Below are positions 10,843 through 23,100 of a stretch of 64,000 nucleotides of DNA, one piece after another. Each line of letters begins with the position of its first letter. Positions within the stretch are counted from its first letter, which is position 1. Origin of the DNA: Aedes albopictus (lineage: Eukaryota; Arthropoda; Insecta; Diptera; Culicidae); contig NC_085136.1 of NCBI RefSeq assembly GCF_035046485.1, forward strand, positions 78,881,734 through 78,945,733, read 5' to 3'. The position numbers and the translations under genes are program-made. Under the pieces are notes generated by a model. That model ran no database searches. It was not told the DNA's origin and worked only from the letters and a program-made list of their open reading frames with translations.

Positions 10843-13783
10843 TTGTAATTCTTCAACCCGAATCCCAGACATGGATAACAATTATGTGTAACTTTTGGAG
10901 TACACAATACTTGAGAACCCCTGCGGTTCAATACTATACACCTAGACCTAAAAGAATATTAATTGAATAGGGATTGCCAGTATAGAACGAGGAGGTGTAA
11001 ATTAATTAAGGTGAATGTATTTATTAATATTCAAATAAACTTTATTTTTAGCTTTTTAGTTAACTAAGATTGTAACCGTCGTGTTTGCTGTAAGATTCGG
11101 TTCACTGTTATCCACAACAAACACCTCCCGCAACACGTGTAAAAAAAGACCTTAGTGTACTTCAGAGGGAACAAAATGCTAGGATGTCCAAAAATAGTGG
11201 AGATTAATGCTTAAAAAAACAGTATTTTCCATTAAATTTTCAGCCAGAAATGACCTTGTATGGGTATTTTTGACGGACAATGGAAGTGTTCGGATTAGTG
11301 GAAATCAATTTCTGTAGCAATCTTGGTGTAGACAGCTCAAACTGCAAAATGACCTTTAACTAGAATACTTAATTATCCCATACAATCGTATACTTACAAA
11401 ATACTGATATCTCTTTGGCCAATCCGAACGTACCCAATAGTTAATGAATGAATCCTCCTTTACCCTACTAAATTAAGCATCAAAATTCAATATTTGGAAT
11501 AATTCAATATTATTTGTTACTCACTAATTATGAGCCACTGCGTAACGGTACGTCGCTCTACAAGGGTCTTTATCACACCTCAGCGATATATACTACAAAA
11601 CATATACATATAGGTAAGTATTTAACTTTTTATCCATCTAATTCATTTACCCTCTACCTTATCAGCAATCAAAAAAATCTTCTACTTCAATCCGCACAAT
11701 ATTCCGACAATAATTTCAATTTTAACTTCTTCGACAATTTCCCACCTAGCATTCCAAAATCACTTTCTCCATGAGTCATCACATTTCTCCTCTTCAGGAA
11801 GCTTTCACGATCATACTAACTCCTTGATTGATTATGTGAACACCCTCTGAATCTGTTTGATTCTGACTTAAATTCAATCTAATGTGTCCCTATGGATAAG
11901 CAGGCACGTTTTCCGTTTAACAGATCCGTTTTACGATTCGAATTTCTGTAGTGCGATTGACCTTCACGGATAACAAGTTTCGTCGAATCTTCGTATAATT
12001 CCTGGAAGAAAAATCAGCATAGAGTGTGCATGAAGCATTTGAAGATTTTAGTTGTATAGCAGAGCGACACACAGGGATATGAACCGATAATGGTAAGGAT
12101 GCAGAAGGACCATTTGGAGCATCTGGGAATTCGTCACCTCGGCGGATCACACACCTGGTCTGAGGGGGCGAGTCTACAGCATGTTACAAAGATAAAAGAA
12201 ATTAAAACACATAGAACCATAAAAATGCACAAATTAGATATATTACCAAGTGACACAGCACAACACAAGATATAAATGTGCCCTGTTATCCAGATGAATA
12301 ACACCTTCCGATCGCAGGATGACGTGGTTTCATAATTGTTCCAGGTCCATTAGTCATCCTGGAATAGTGTTTTGTATGGCATTTCGCCATTTAGTTGGCA
12401 GTCATTGTTGCTGTTTTCATAGCTTGATTTTGTCTAAGAAAACCAATCCTAATCGGGCATCCCAATTCGGGTTTTATCACTCTATAACTTGAAGTCTGTG
12501 TCAGAGAAATATTTGTATCTCTAGTACTTAACCGCTGTACGAAATGGCCTGAAAGTTGGCAATCAAAGTGGGATTGCATTTTTATTATGCCAGAACCTTA
12601 TAAATGTGCATTAAAGTTATGGGAATAAGTTAAAATAAAACATACAACACAAAGAACGCACAAATAACAAACTTATAACACATTAATTGTAACAAATATT
12701 ATACCCGTAACAAGGACCATCGTCGAACGAGTACCGAAGTCGAAAACGATCATCAATAGCCAAGTTGTTACCTTCGTTAATGGAGCAGGAGAAAAACCGT
12801 CATCTTCTAACAGCATGCGGAGTGCAAAATCAGAATGAAATTCGTTAGACTGGAGCTGGGTGATCCATTTCCGGTACCAGAGAGTTGCGAACCGGAAGCA
12901 ACACAAGCAAGACGCATCGAAGATGACCAGGTTCATGCGGAAGAATATCAGAGCTTGACCTGTGATAATTTATGTCATAAGTAAAAAGTTGATAATTTCC
13001 CTGACCCAGTGACGTGTTAAATTCTGCATTCCCTCCGCGATCATCTTCAAATCCGCCCCTATCACAGCATTGATGCGCAGCGGACGGAAACTCTCCGCTA
13101 TACAGCGCACCACTTCCGAAGTTAGGTCCGACGCTTAGATTTGGAGAAAAAAACATTTTCGCTAGTCGAAAATTCCGTGTTTCAACTGCACGGAGAATAA
13201 CTACGTTTGCTGAACAACACTTAATTGAGGCTGTTCATAAACCACGCAGACCAAATTTTGGCCATTTCAGACCCCCTCCCCCCTCGTAGGTTAGCCAAGG
13301 GCTGAAAGTTTCTTAAATAAAGAAATCAACCCCTCGTAGACTTTCGTTCATAAAAAAAATGTGTATGGAGCGTAACTGCTTCCAAGTATGGAACAGCATA
13401 TTTTAGTAATAAAAGGAAAAATGCTGGTCCTTATTACATTTCATGCCTTGTTTAAAGTTGAAGGTCTCGGTTTGCTTGTGTCCGAAAATGATCTTGAAAC
13501 AAGGAGTACCTGATTAGTATTCTTAATTTTTTTTTTGTTGTACACTGGTTTGAGGCAGTAAGGACTAGGGTTCCGATTGTGGTTCCGATGCACGGACTAC
13601 TAAAGTCGGTACGAGTAAAGTTTTACTTCCTCCGCTATCGCGAGTTCCCCGGGTTATTTCCGTCCGCTTTCGGTGCTGGCCTGTCCACTGCGTTGCCTGC
13701 TGGGTGTCCGCCGGTTAGTCCCACAGTGTGTTAAAGTGGGTGGAAAGAGACGAACCAGCCAAGGTCTGAAAGTCTCTATAATA
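10843..13783. other. Repeat-rich intergenic stretch without recognised genes
   Basis: Contains an inverted TTTTTTACACG end at 11130-11150, the relative of 5578-5690 at 11184-11285, and AT-rich DNA. 13215-13300 resembles the 'CATAAACCACG' end of the MITE at 48717. 13545-13745 is GC-richer but has no recognisable ORF. The short ORFs here show no family features I recognise. Confidence 0.4.
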
Positions 13784-15032
13784 GAGTAATGCGGGGCAAA
13801 AGTTCGCACCTAACTTTTCTTCGTTAAACGGGTCCCTATCATGTTGCCTTCAAAACGTAGTACTAGATTTTTTCGCGTTCCTTTAGTAGTTTTAGTAATA
13901 CAATTTTTAATACAAGTACTCCAATGCGAACTTTTGCCCCATAGTGGGGGCAAAAGTTCGCATTATGCGGGGCAAAAGTTCGCACCTTGTACAGGGTAGT
14001 TTATTGGTGTGATGTTCATTTATTTCATGTTAATTCATGTTCGTCTTTTCACTCAAGCCATAAAATCTGTTTCTTTCTGTTCTTAGCATTACGGCCCAAC
14101 TTGAATACGACCTGGTGTTCAGCTTTTGAACATAATGTGTTTTATGAAGACTTCCACAACTATTAACTAAGAGCAGTCCTTTCCAGCATTACTGAAGTTG
14201 TCAAAATACATAGTGGGGTAATCATAGAAATACGTGTTGCACAAAAAAAAAACATAAAAAAAACAAATATGCAGCAAAATTGTTGAACGGGACCCTAATA
14301 GAATCTTATCCCCCTCAGTATGGTGATGAGTTATAGCTGTCAATTTACAAACTAAGCTATGAAAGACCCCGGTAAAGTAAATGAACATAAGAACTTTAGA
14401 AACAAACGAAAAGACACGACGAGGATGACGAAGAAAATGTTTTAAATTTTTTTTTAGCCATTTTTCATTTCTTGGTTTAAATGAGTGAACATAATGTTTG
14501 CCTTACAATGGAACTTCTTATAAAACTAAATTCAAACCCTCTGCCGGAACGATTTCAGGATGCATACTACACATATTATACATATATAGTAGTTTCTATA
14601 CGAAATCATCATTGCTTCAAAGATTCTGTAATTATATTGATGTACTAGATTCAGAAATCTAGTGCGAACTTTTGCCCCACTGTCGAGGTTATAACAATGT
14701 TCCTTTCTGTCTGCAAGACGCACTAGTAGTTTATTGTTTATTCGAGTGCACCTCTCGAACTACTGTGCAATACCGATTCTCTGACATCAAGAGGTTATGA
14801 GATTCTTCTTCTTCCTGTTACTACAAATTATTATTCTAAAAGGCCCAAAAATTATATCAAAACACCTAGAAACACATTATTTCGCATAACTCTGCCAAAC
14901 CAAAACGAAATCGTTCCAATTTTTATTGACGAGTAACTAACCTGATTATGTGCCGAACCCATACAGATTTGTTTGGGTTCTTAACTCGTGCTCAGAAAAA
15001 GACACACTGCGAACTTTTGCCCCGCATTACTC
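13784..15032. mobile_element. TIR element, TA duplication, iterated GCGAACTTTTGCCCC motif
   Basis: Perfect inverted ends of 25 bp (starting GAGTAATGCGGGGCAAAA), flanked by TA at 13782-13783 and 15033-15034. The terminal word GGGGCAAAAGTTCGCA or its complement recurs inside at about 13924, 13950, 13970 and 14661. Length 1249 bp. No transposase is seen, so it is non-autonomous. Confidence 0.85.
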
Positions 15033-15034
15033 TA

Positions 15035-15480
15035 TAGCTAAATCAATCAAAGTGGGCGACATAACATATTTCGTCTAAACATTGGCCTTTGTAGAGATGA
15101 AATAAAATAGCGGGTTTGAAAAATAAGCTGCCACGCAGCTCCAACTGAAAATCCCTAAAATTGTTGCTATTTTTGATGCAGTGTAAGATAACTGCTTTAT
15201 GGTGCGCAGTCGATCTGTTGTAGGGCATTATTACTTGGAAATTTGACAAACTGAAGCTCTTGTACACACGCACACATAAAGCTGTGTTGAGATAGAGCAA
15301 GTGACCAGACACTTCGCTTTGTCGGGGGTAAAGTAAAACCGTAAATTAAAATACACCACGACTTACATGGCGACCGTGACAGGACACTCTGAAGTTACAT
15401 TTCACCCATAACCTTCTGCATACAAATCAGAAGCAGAAATCCCAAGATGGTGGTCTTAAGGAAGTGTAGGAAGTTTCTAT
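15035..15480. other. No recognisable content
   Basis: Moderately AT-rich DNA with no ORF of recognisable family and no clear repeat partner in the window. Confidence 0.3.
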
Positions 15481-15489
15481 TACGAAAAG

Positions 15490-15585
15490 TTCTTGGACCG
15501 TCCGGAAATCGAACCCGCCGCCCACAGCATTGTCTAGATCTAATTAACCGCGCGTTTACCGCTTCGGCTATACGGGCTGTATGTA
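15490..15585 (-). mobile_element. tRNA-derived SINE head
   Basis: On the - strand, GCCCGTATAGCCGAAGCGG (box A-like) is followed by GGCGGGTTCGATTTCCGG (box B). The would-be anticodon arm is not tRNA-like, so this is a SINE head, not a functional tRNA gene. Confidence 0.6.
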
Positions 15586-15589
15586 AATT

Positions 15590-16010
15590 CTTTCAAAATA
15601 AAGCATCTCCTGTGTATATTTATTCAAGTATATTTCATTCAATAATATTCCACTCTTTTCCGGGTTTTATACAATGTTCGTAGCAAATATGTACACCAGG
15701 GATTACACTAAATAAATACTATACACTTACGCACAATTGGCCTTACCTAACAAATGGATCCTGCGATAAAAGATAAAATCTTAACCCTTCTACACTAATA
15801 TCAGTTTTCAAAGATACAATCGCCCTAGAACAAAACTTTCACTAAACTTACTTTCTATTTATTGGAAAAATAAAAATTAGACAAATAGAGAGAGTGAGGG
15901 ACAACTAGGGAGACAATATCAACTGCCTGCAGTCTTATGCTTCTTCCTGTGTTACAATTCCCCCCAGCCCAGCACTCCATCTGCAAAGCCCAACAAACCC
16001 CAACGTGCTT
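15590..16010 (-). promoter_or_regulatory. sim: Probable 3' UTR / polyadenylation region of sim
   Basis: Directly downstream of the sim stop codon on the - strand. AATAAA-type signals on that strand are visible as TTTATT at about 15617 and 15857. Which one is used cannot be decided from the sequence. Confidence 0.4.
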
Positions 16011-17100
16011 CTAGTGCACAAATTCGTTTTGCGTGACCGGCAGATGATAGTTTTGCGGTTCCACAATCACGCTGGTGTACTGTGGGCCGCCCGTCGTCAC
16101 CCCGTTGTGACCGTGGTGGGGATGCTGTTGGGGGACGACATGCTGTTGCTGTTGGTGATGTTGGGCGATGTTGGGATGGTGACCGTTGCCATGGTGATGC
16201 TGTTGCTGCTGTTGGCTTACTTTGTACGCATCCATGAAGCCATTGTCGTGATGGCCATTGTTGTTGTTGTTGTTATGACTACTGTTGATGGCGGTGGTGG
16301 TGGTGGTGGCAGCACTGTTGCTTCCATTGTTGTTGTTGTTGGCAGCATTGTGCTGGTGATGTAGGGTGTGACTGCTGAGACCACCGTTTAGATGACCATT
16401 GGCAGACGGGATGCCATTACTACTGCTGCCGTTGTTGTTGAAACAGTTGAGTCCGAAATGCTGATTGATTTCGTCGTACGATGGCTGCTGATGTTGGATC
16501 AGGGTCGTATTGGGGATGTAGGTCGCATTGAGATGGGCTTCGCCATCGGAACTGCTGCAGCTGTTGGAGCTGGCAGAGAACGGTCGCAGCACGTTCGAAC
16601 CGTCCGCTTGAGGGTCGAACGCCGCTTGATAGAACGTCGGGTCATAGTACGAATCCAGATACTCGCTGGGCGTTCCTCCCTGAGACATGGATTGGTTGGA
16701 ATCCATCATGAAGCTACCCTGGCTGTTGTACTGATGCTCAAACTCCTGACTGCTCGGATGGTTTCCATGTGGGTTTGGATGTAGAACGCTATTCCCTTGC
16801 ACCATCTGGTGGAGGCTGTTATCGTCATCAAATTGATGCAGCTGCAGGTAGTTGCTCATCTCCTTCACCAGCAGTGGATTGTGGGGTTGGAGAATGGGTG
16901 CCGCTGACTGTTGCTGCTGCTGATGGTGTTGAGAGGGTGATTGCTGCGCGGATTGATGCATTTGTTGCATCGGGACGTGCTGAGGAGGCGAGATCGGCGT
17001 GGAAACGCTTGCTGGGGTGGCCAATGGGGTTTTGATTTCCGGTTTGGGAATCATTGGTCCTTGGATTTCGTTCAGAAGCAAGTCGTGTGCTTCTTGTTTG
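16011..17100 (-). CDS. sim: sim terminal coding exon (transactivation C-terminus)
   Basis: The acceptor CTTCCTTACAG precedes the exon, whose first base completes a Ser codon (AG|C). It starts [16 protein letters not shown], the family's link after the PAC motif, and ends [12 protein letters not shown] with TAG at 16013-16011. The 362 residues are rich in Gln, His, Asn, Ser and Pro, with runs such as QQQQQ, HHH and NNNNNN, and TTTTT. Such tracts are typical of insect transactivation regions and are likely disordered. The CAG/CAC/AAC repeats make the opposite strand look open; those + strand ORFs (16005-16784) are shadows. Confidence 0.95.
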
Positions 17101-20100
17101 CTGTAAGGAAGACAAAAAGGAATTAGAATTGAATTTGATTGCGAAACGAATGTTAATGCAGAGGCGCCAAAAAGTATGGAACAATATGATATGCGGAAAT
17201 TTTACGAAACTGTCAATAGCGTGCGGAGAAAAACAACTCTACCCCCTGTTATATGCAATTATCGTAAAGTTAATTTGCTGACAGATGAAACTATGGTAGC
17301 TGCCAGGTGAAGAGAGCAGAGACTTTGTTAAATGGAGAGAACCCAAGCGTGTTGACGATGGAAGAGGTGTGGAACCCCATTAAATGATATGAGAAAAAGT
17401 CTATCAAGGAGCTGGCGAACAAAAAGGTAGTTGGAATGGACGAACTCCCGGCTGGAATTTTCAAACACGATAGTAAGCAACTTCACGAAATTCTTCAGAC
17501 TTCACCATACTCTGTTAAAGATATTTAAGAAAGCACTAGGGTAGAAGCTTCAGTTTTGGCCAGCCCGGAGTTTTGGCCATAGTGCGGTATTCAGCCTGTA
17601 ACGATCTAAATTGACATAAATTTATTTTTTACTAGTAGATTCTTATATAATAATATGATTGCAGCTGTTAAAACCATACATTTTGATTAAAAACCGGAAG
17701 AAAAAAATAATTTTCCTTAAAAAATTCGATCCCATATATCTATTTTGGCCAGGGTGCTTCTAATTTGGCCAGTCCCATAAGAAATACACGTGATTGGCCA
17801 AAATAGAAACCAAAGCTGAGAATATGGCCAAAACTGCGGCAAGACTTCTATTTTGGCCAGTGCCACTTTTAATACAAAAATCAAGTATTAGCTTGTTTTC
17901 TGCATTTTTCTAATAAAGTATAGATAGAAACCTTTCATTTAACACATTGGTAGTTTTCATTGGATTATTGGTTATTTTTATAAAAATGATTTCCCTTAGA
18001 CTGGCCAAAACCGGTGCTTGCACCCTACCTGATAACTAATCACCAACAACATCATCATGTGCTCTTCGTTCTACCGTCGATGAAGTAGAGGGGAAGCAGC
18101 ATCGTAGCGATCATTAACAACAGCGTTAGAAAATAAGAGAGTGATCCACAGGCTCTGGTAGTGCCCTATTGGACATAATCGCCTTAGGGGTAGGCGGGGC
18201 ATAATGAGCAGCTTAAGAATTTTGCCACCAAATCCAGTAAATTAAGCGCAATCAATGTGTAATTTTGACGTATAATCCTTATTTGAACTTTATCTGACAA
18301 AAACTAATCGTTGAAATTTCGAATATAGCTATAAATGTAGCAAAATTTAATGTTTTTAAAAACGTATAAAATCGTGGATTGCGTTTTAGAGGTGGGGCAT
18401 AATGAGCACCCTAGGTGGGGCAGGATGATCAATCCCTGTTTTGTACACAATCAAATGTTAACTGACTGTTCTTGTCAATGATAAAGCATACCAGCAACAA
18501 CCAATAAGAATTTGAGGGGATTATGGGGTTTAGTTTGTAGGAAACGGTGGAGTTCCATGGAGTTTACTATTAAAGCATTTTTAAACGGTGATAATTAACA
18601 AATACTGATTTTTTAAAGCTAATAAATTGAAAATTAATGATAAAACCTTACTATATGCATCGTAACAAAGAAAACCAAAAGTGAAAATCGTTTGTTTAAA
18701 ATGTTAAAAATTTTCATCATTTTTCCATCAGTTGCTCATTTTGCTCCACCCTACTATCAACTTTTTAAAGTATATTTTTTTAACAAAATAATTATACAAA
18801 TATTTTGAAAGTCTTACAAATACATTTCATTGACCCAGTAAACATCAAGAAATCTGATAGATACCCATTACGTTCTTATTTTGATTTCAAAACCTTATTT
18901 TAGGTCAGCTGATTCTTATAATATTTCCCCAGTACATGACCACTTCACGCATTTTGACTATTTTTTTCAAAGCAAACGGCTTTTTTGACAAATGTTTCGT
19001 CATCAATTCATTGGATTTGAGGTAATTAAACTACAATCAAGCAATTTGTTTTGAAAATTTGGAAATTTACAGTGAAAATACAAGGTGCTCATTATGCCCC
19101 GCCTACCCCTAAATCAGAAAATAACTTTTAAGTTTTCTACATATTGGACAATTAACATAGTCGAAAAGCACTCAACTTCAAACAACTTAGCTAAAGCAAC
19201 GTTTCATCTCTTATAGTTCTTGAAATAATATGCATGAGCATGAGCATAGATGACCGCACAATTCGTAGTTGCTACTCCGTGATTGACCAGAGCAATCGAA
19301 ATTGCACAAGGAACCAATGAATAGGGCTTGGGACTAGCTTACTATTCTCAATGTACACAGGTCGAGAGCTCTCAACTTTAATAAGGTCAATAACGGCGCC
19401 GGCCACGTCCTTACGGTCATCGAGGATGGAAGGGAATGTTAGTAAGACAAACGTTGTTAAAAAGACCGCGAATCGCTGCATCTCCACGTTTGTCTCAGGA
19501 AGGAATTTTTTGTTAGTAGGGTAAGGTACATTGTCAGTCCGGGAGTCACCTATGGTTGGTGATATGATTTGACAATGGATCAATATACACAAACCGCCGT
19601 TAACAACCGACCACTTTTCGACGCAAGAACTAGCCAAAAAGAAAATTCTATCGCGCGTCTCCACTCCACTAGGGAGCAGAAACCTTTAGTCTATTCCACA
19701 CAGAAATACACTGAACGCGACTCACTTGTCGGCGCCCGGATTTTTTCTCGACCGGCGAACCCGAACTAACATTTTTCACTCTTTTGTGTAAATGCAAAAA
19801 ATGAAAGAAAATATTTATTATCAACTAAAAGTGTATTGGAAACTAGCGCCGAAGGGAAGCGAAAAATTCGGAACCGACTCAACCACGGCGCGCGCACACT
19901 CGTCCCGTCGTCGGAGCCCCGCAGAGAGAAGAGAAAAAAAAACAAATCGCAAAAATTTAGCAAAGCGAGCGCGCGAAGCTTTGCTGCTGCCGAACTACCG
20001 CACACTACTGACTGCTTTGCGTCTCGTCGTCGGTGCCCCGCAGAGAAGAAAAACAAATCGCAAAAATCTAGCAAAGCGAGCGCGCGAAACTTTGCTGCTG

Positions 20101-23100
20101 CCAAACTACCGCACACTGACACTACTGACTGCTTGGCTTCCCGTCGTCGGTGCCCCGCAGAGAAGAAAAACAAATCGCAAAAATCTAGCAAAGCGAGCGC
20201 GCGAAACTTTGCTGCTGCCGAACTACCGCACACTGACACTACTGACTGCTTGGCTTCCCGTCGTCGGTGCCCCGCAGAGAAGAAAAACAAATCGCAAAAA
20301 TCTAGCAAAGCGAGCGCGCGAAACTTTGCTGCTGCCGAACTACCGCACACTGACACTACTGACTGCTTGGCTTCCCGTCGTCGGTGCCCCGCAGAGAAGA
20401 AAAACAAATCGCAAAAATCTAGCAAAGCGAGCGCGCGAAACTTTGCTGCTGCCGAACTACCGCACACTGACACTCTCTTATAGTTCTTGAAATAATAGTA
20501 CAAAAATATAGTGACACCTGATTTTTTTTAACACACTGCATTCTTGCAAGTACCGAGCACTTTAAAAGCATTGATTATAGAATGCCGAGCTTCGCTCAGC
20601 CAAGTAGTCAGCTAAATGTTTTAATGATATCTCAACTTGTGAATGCCGAGCATCGTTTCAGGGGGTTCCAGGGAGTCTCAATGGCGCTTTAGGGAATCTC
20701 AGAAGGTTCCAGGGTGCCACAGGGGCACTTCAAGGGGTCACAGAGAATTCCAGAGTAGTTACAAAGGGTCTTAGGGCGTTTCAGGGGGTACATGGAGGTC
20801 TCAGGAGCGTATCAGGGGTCTCAGGAAGAATATGTAGGTCTCAATGGCGTTTCAGGTTTCCAGAAAGTCACAAGGGCGTTTTTGAAGGGGTTTAAGGGGG
20901 TTCCAGTCAGTGTTGCCATGGTAAAATCAGAGGATACCAAATTTCACCGCATTCTATACAGACACGACCCAAGGCAATGACTTCAGTATTGTACCTAATT
21001 AAGAACTATTCCGGGAGAACTCCTCCATACATTATTATTCAACGAATTTATTTATTCTTGTAATTATCGCAGAAGCGACATTCTTACTGGAATACCTTTT
21101 ATCAGTTCTATAAGAATTCATCTCAAAATTTCTAGAAAAATCTACATTATTACCTCCAGGTACAGCCACGAATTCGTTTGGGGATTCATTGAGAATTTAC
21201 CAAAAATAATGTGGAACCACAAACAAACAGACGTTACACTCTGATGATTCCCATCGTACACTGATTTAACGATCTATTTAAAAAGTTGATAGTTGGCCAA
21301 CTGCCCACCCGTGGCATTTGCATCGTTTTTGTTCGAGCTTGACGTTTGCCCACTAACGCCACCTTGTTGATTGTTGGTCAAACTCAGTCTTTCTAGCATT
21401 GGGCGAATATGTTACCGTGACCATGAATTGAATCGAAAAATGTTCGAAGCGTTACGTCAGTTTGTCGCAGTTATTCTTAGAATGATTTAAGCAAGAATAG
21501 CTCTGAAGTTTCCTCTTAGTTTTCCCTTAAAAATGCGTTCATGTTCATTGATTTAATTAAGGGACTCCTCCAAAAGATCTTTCAGAAATTCCCCCAGGAT
21601 TTTTATTGGCATTTTTCCATTAATAGTGTAACATGTCCACGGGTTTTCTCAGACATTTTCTTCGGAATTCGTCCAGGGATTCTATAGGAAAGTCCTTCAT
21701 GGATTGCCGCCTAAGTTCATGTTTGCATTCATATTTTTCTTCTAACATTTCTGAATGAATTCCTGCAGATTTTTTTCCTGGAGTTTTTCTGTGAGATTTC
21801 TCCGAATTTTTTTCTAGAAATTCATCAGAAATTAATCTAGGAATTCCTTCAGACGTTTCCTCAAAATATGCATTCGAAAGATTTTTTTCGCTAGGACTCG
21901 AAGCATCTTTCAAAAATGCCTCTAGGGCTCTCTAGTGCTTTTCCTTAGAAATTCGCCATTTTCCAGAATTATTTTCGAAAACTATTGCTTGAATTTCTCC
22001 AGAGATTCCTTCAGGTATTACTGACACATTCTACCGTGACGTTACAACGTTTTGACGCTTTCTGTCAGATTTTCCATTATAACACGTGAATTCGACCTAC
22101 TACATTTATCAACCCTAGAGTAGAGTCCCTATAATTAGAGTCTGGCGAACTGTCACTTTCGACCGGAGCCAATCGAGCATGATGTCATAGTGTCCTCACC
22201 GATAAATGCTACACAGTGACGTCATGCTCGATTGGCTCCGGTCGAAAGTGACAGTTCGCCAGACTCTAACTAGACTGACTCTACCCTAGAGCAGTCGCGT
22301 TTTCGACCACCTTTGACGACACCACGGTCACGCTGTGTACCACAAGCGTGAATTTTTCATGGAGCGTGTACTTAGTACACGACGAGACCGGGTTAAGGAA
22401 TTTCGTCGGGTAGGGTCTTGTACCATTTGGGCAGGTGTACCTATTTTGGGCACTTGCCGTTATAGCCAAGTTAATTTCAAACCAATTGATTTGAATTTTT
22501 GTATAGAGTTAGGCACGTACAGTATCTAACTCTGTACAAAAATTTAAATCAATCGGTTTGAAATTGACTTAGTTATACCGGCAAGTGCCCAAAATAGGAA
22601 CACCTGCCCAAATGGTACAAGACCCTATTTGTTTAAAAATTCCTCTAGAAAATTGGCTTCTTTAACGGTGTTGAAATAATCTGCATGTCAAACTGAGCCG
22701 AAATCCAAATTTTCATGAATTTTGGAGCCCGGGAACCTAGTTAAAAATCAATTTGAAGTTTGTATGGGAGCGATTTGTCGAATCACCCCTCGTCGCAGTT
22801 TGTACTGGGCGGAGCTGTCAAGCAGTTGCCCAGCTGTCAAAAGGTGATTTCAAAAAATTTCTTTGAAAATGATTGTAGGTACCAAAATAAGGTTTAAAAA
22901 TCTGAAAAAAAATCATAGTGGCTCAGAAAAAGGTGCTCTTTTGTATAAAATCGAAAAATCAATATATTTTTCATAATTTAAAAACCCAATTCTTGGAAGA
23001 TTTTTTCTGTGTGATTTTTTTCTCTTGTGGTTTCTTCAATCCAGGCCTTGCTTTGGGTTCATTCAGACCTTCACGGAATCTTTCAGATTTTTTCCGGATA

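Larger units (their letters stand above)
19207..20497. repeat. Segment bounded by a 24-bp direct repeat
   Basis: TCTCTTATAGTTCTTGAAAT plus AATA occurs at 19207-19230 and again at 20474-20497. Between the copies lie an exon-1-like fragment on the - strand and a 117-bp tandem array. The direct repeats could be an unusually long target-site duplication or the edges of a duplication; the mechanism is not clear. Confidence 0.65.

Noticed and set aside
16005..16784. + strand ORFs opposite the sim terminal exon
   Set aside because: Shadows created by CAG/CAC/AAC codon runs of the - strand coding exon; no family features.
19766..20503. 215-245-codon ORFs on both strands
   Set aside because: Products of a 117-bp tandem repeat (multiple of three); no non-repetitive domain.
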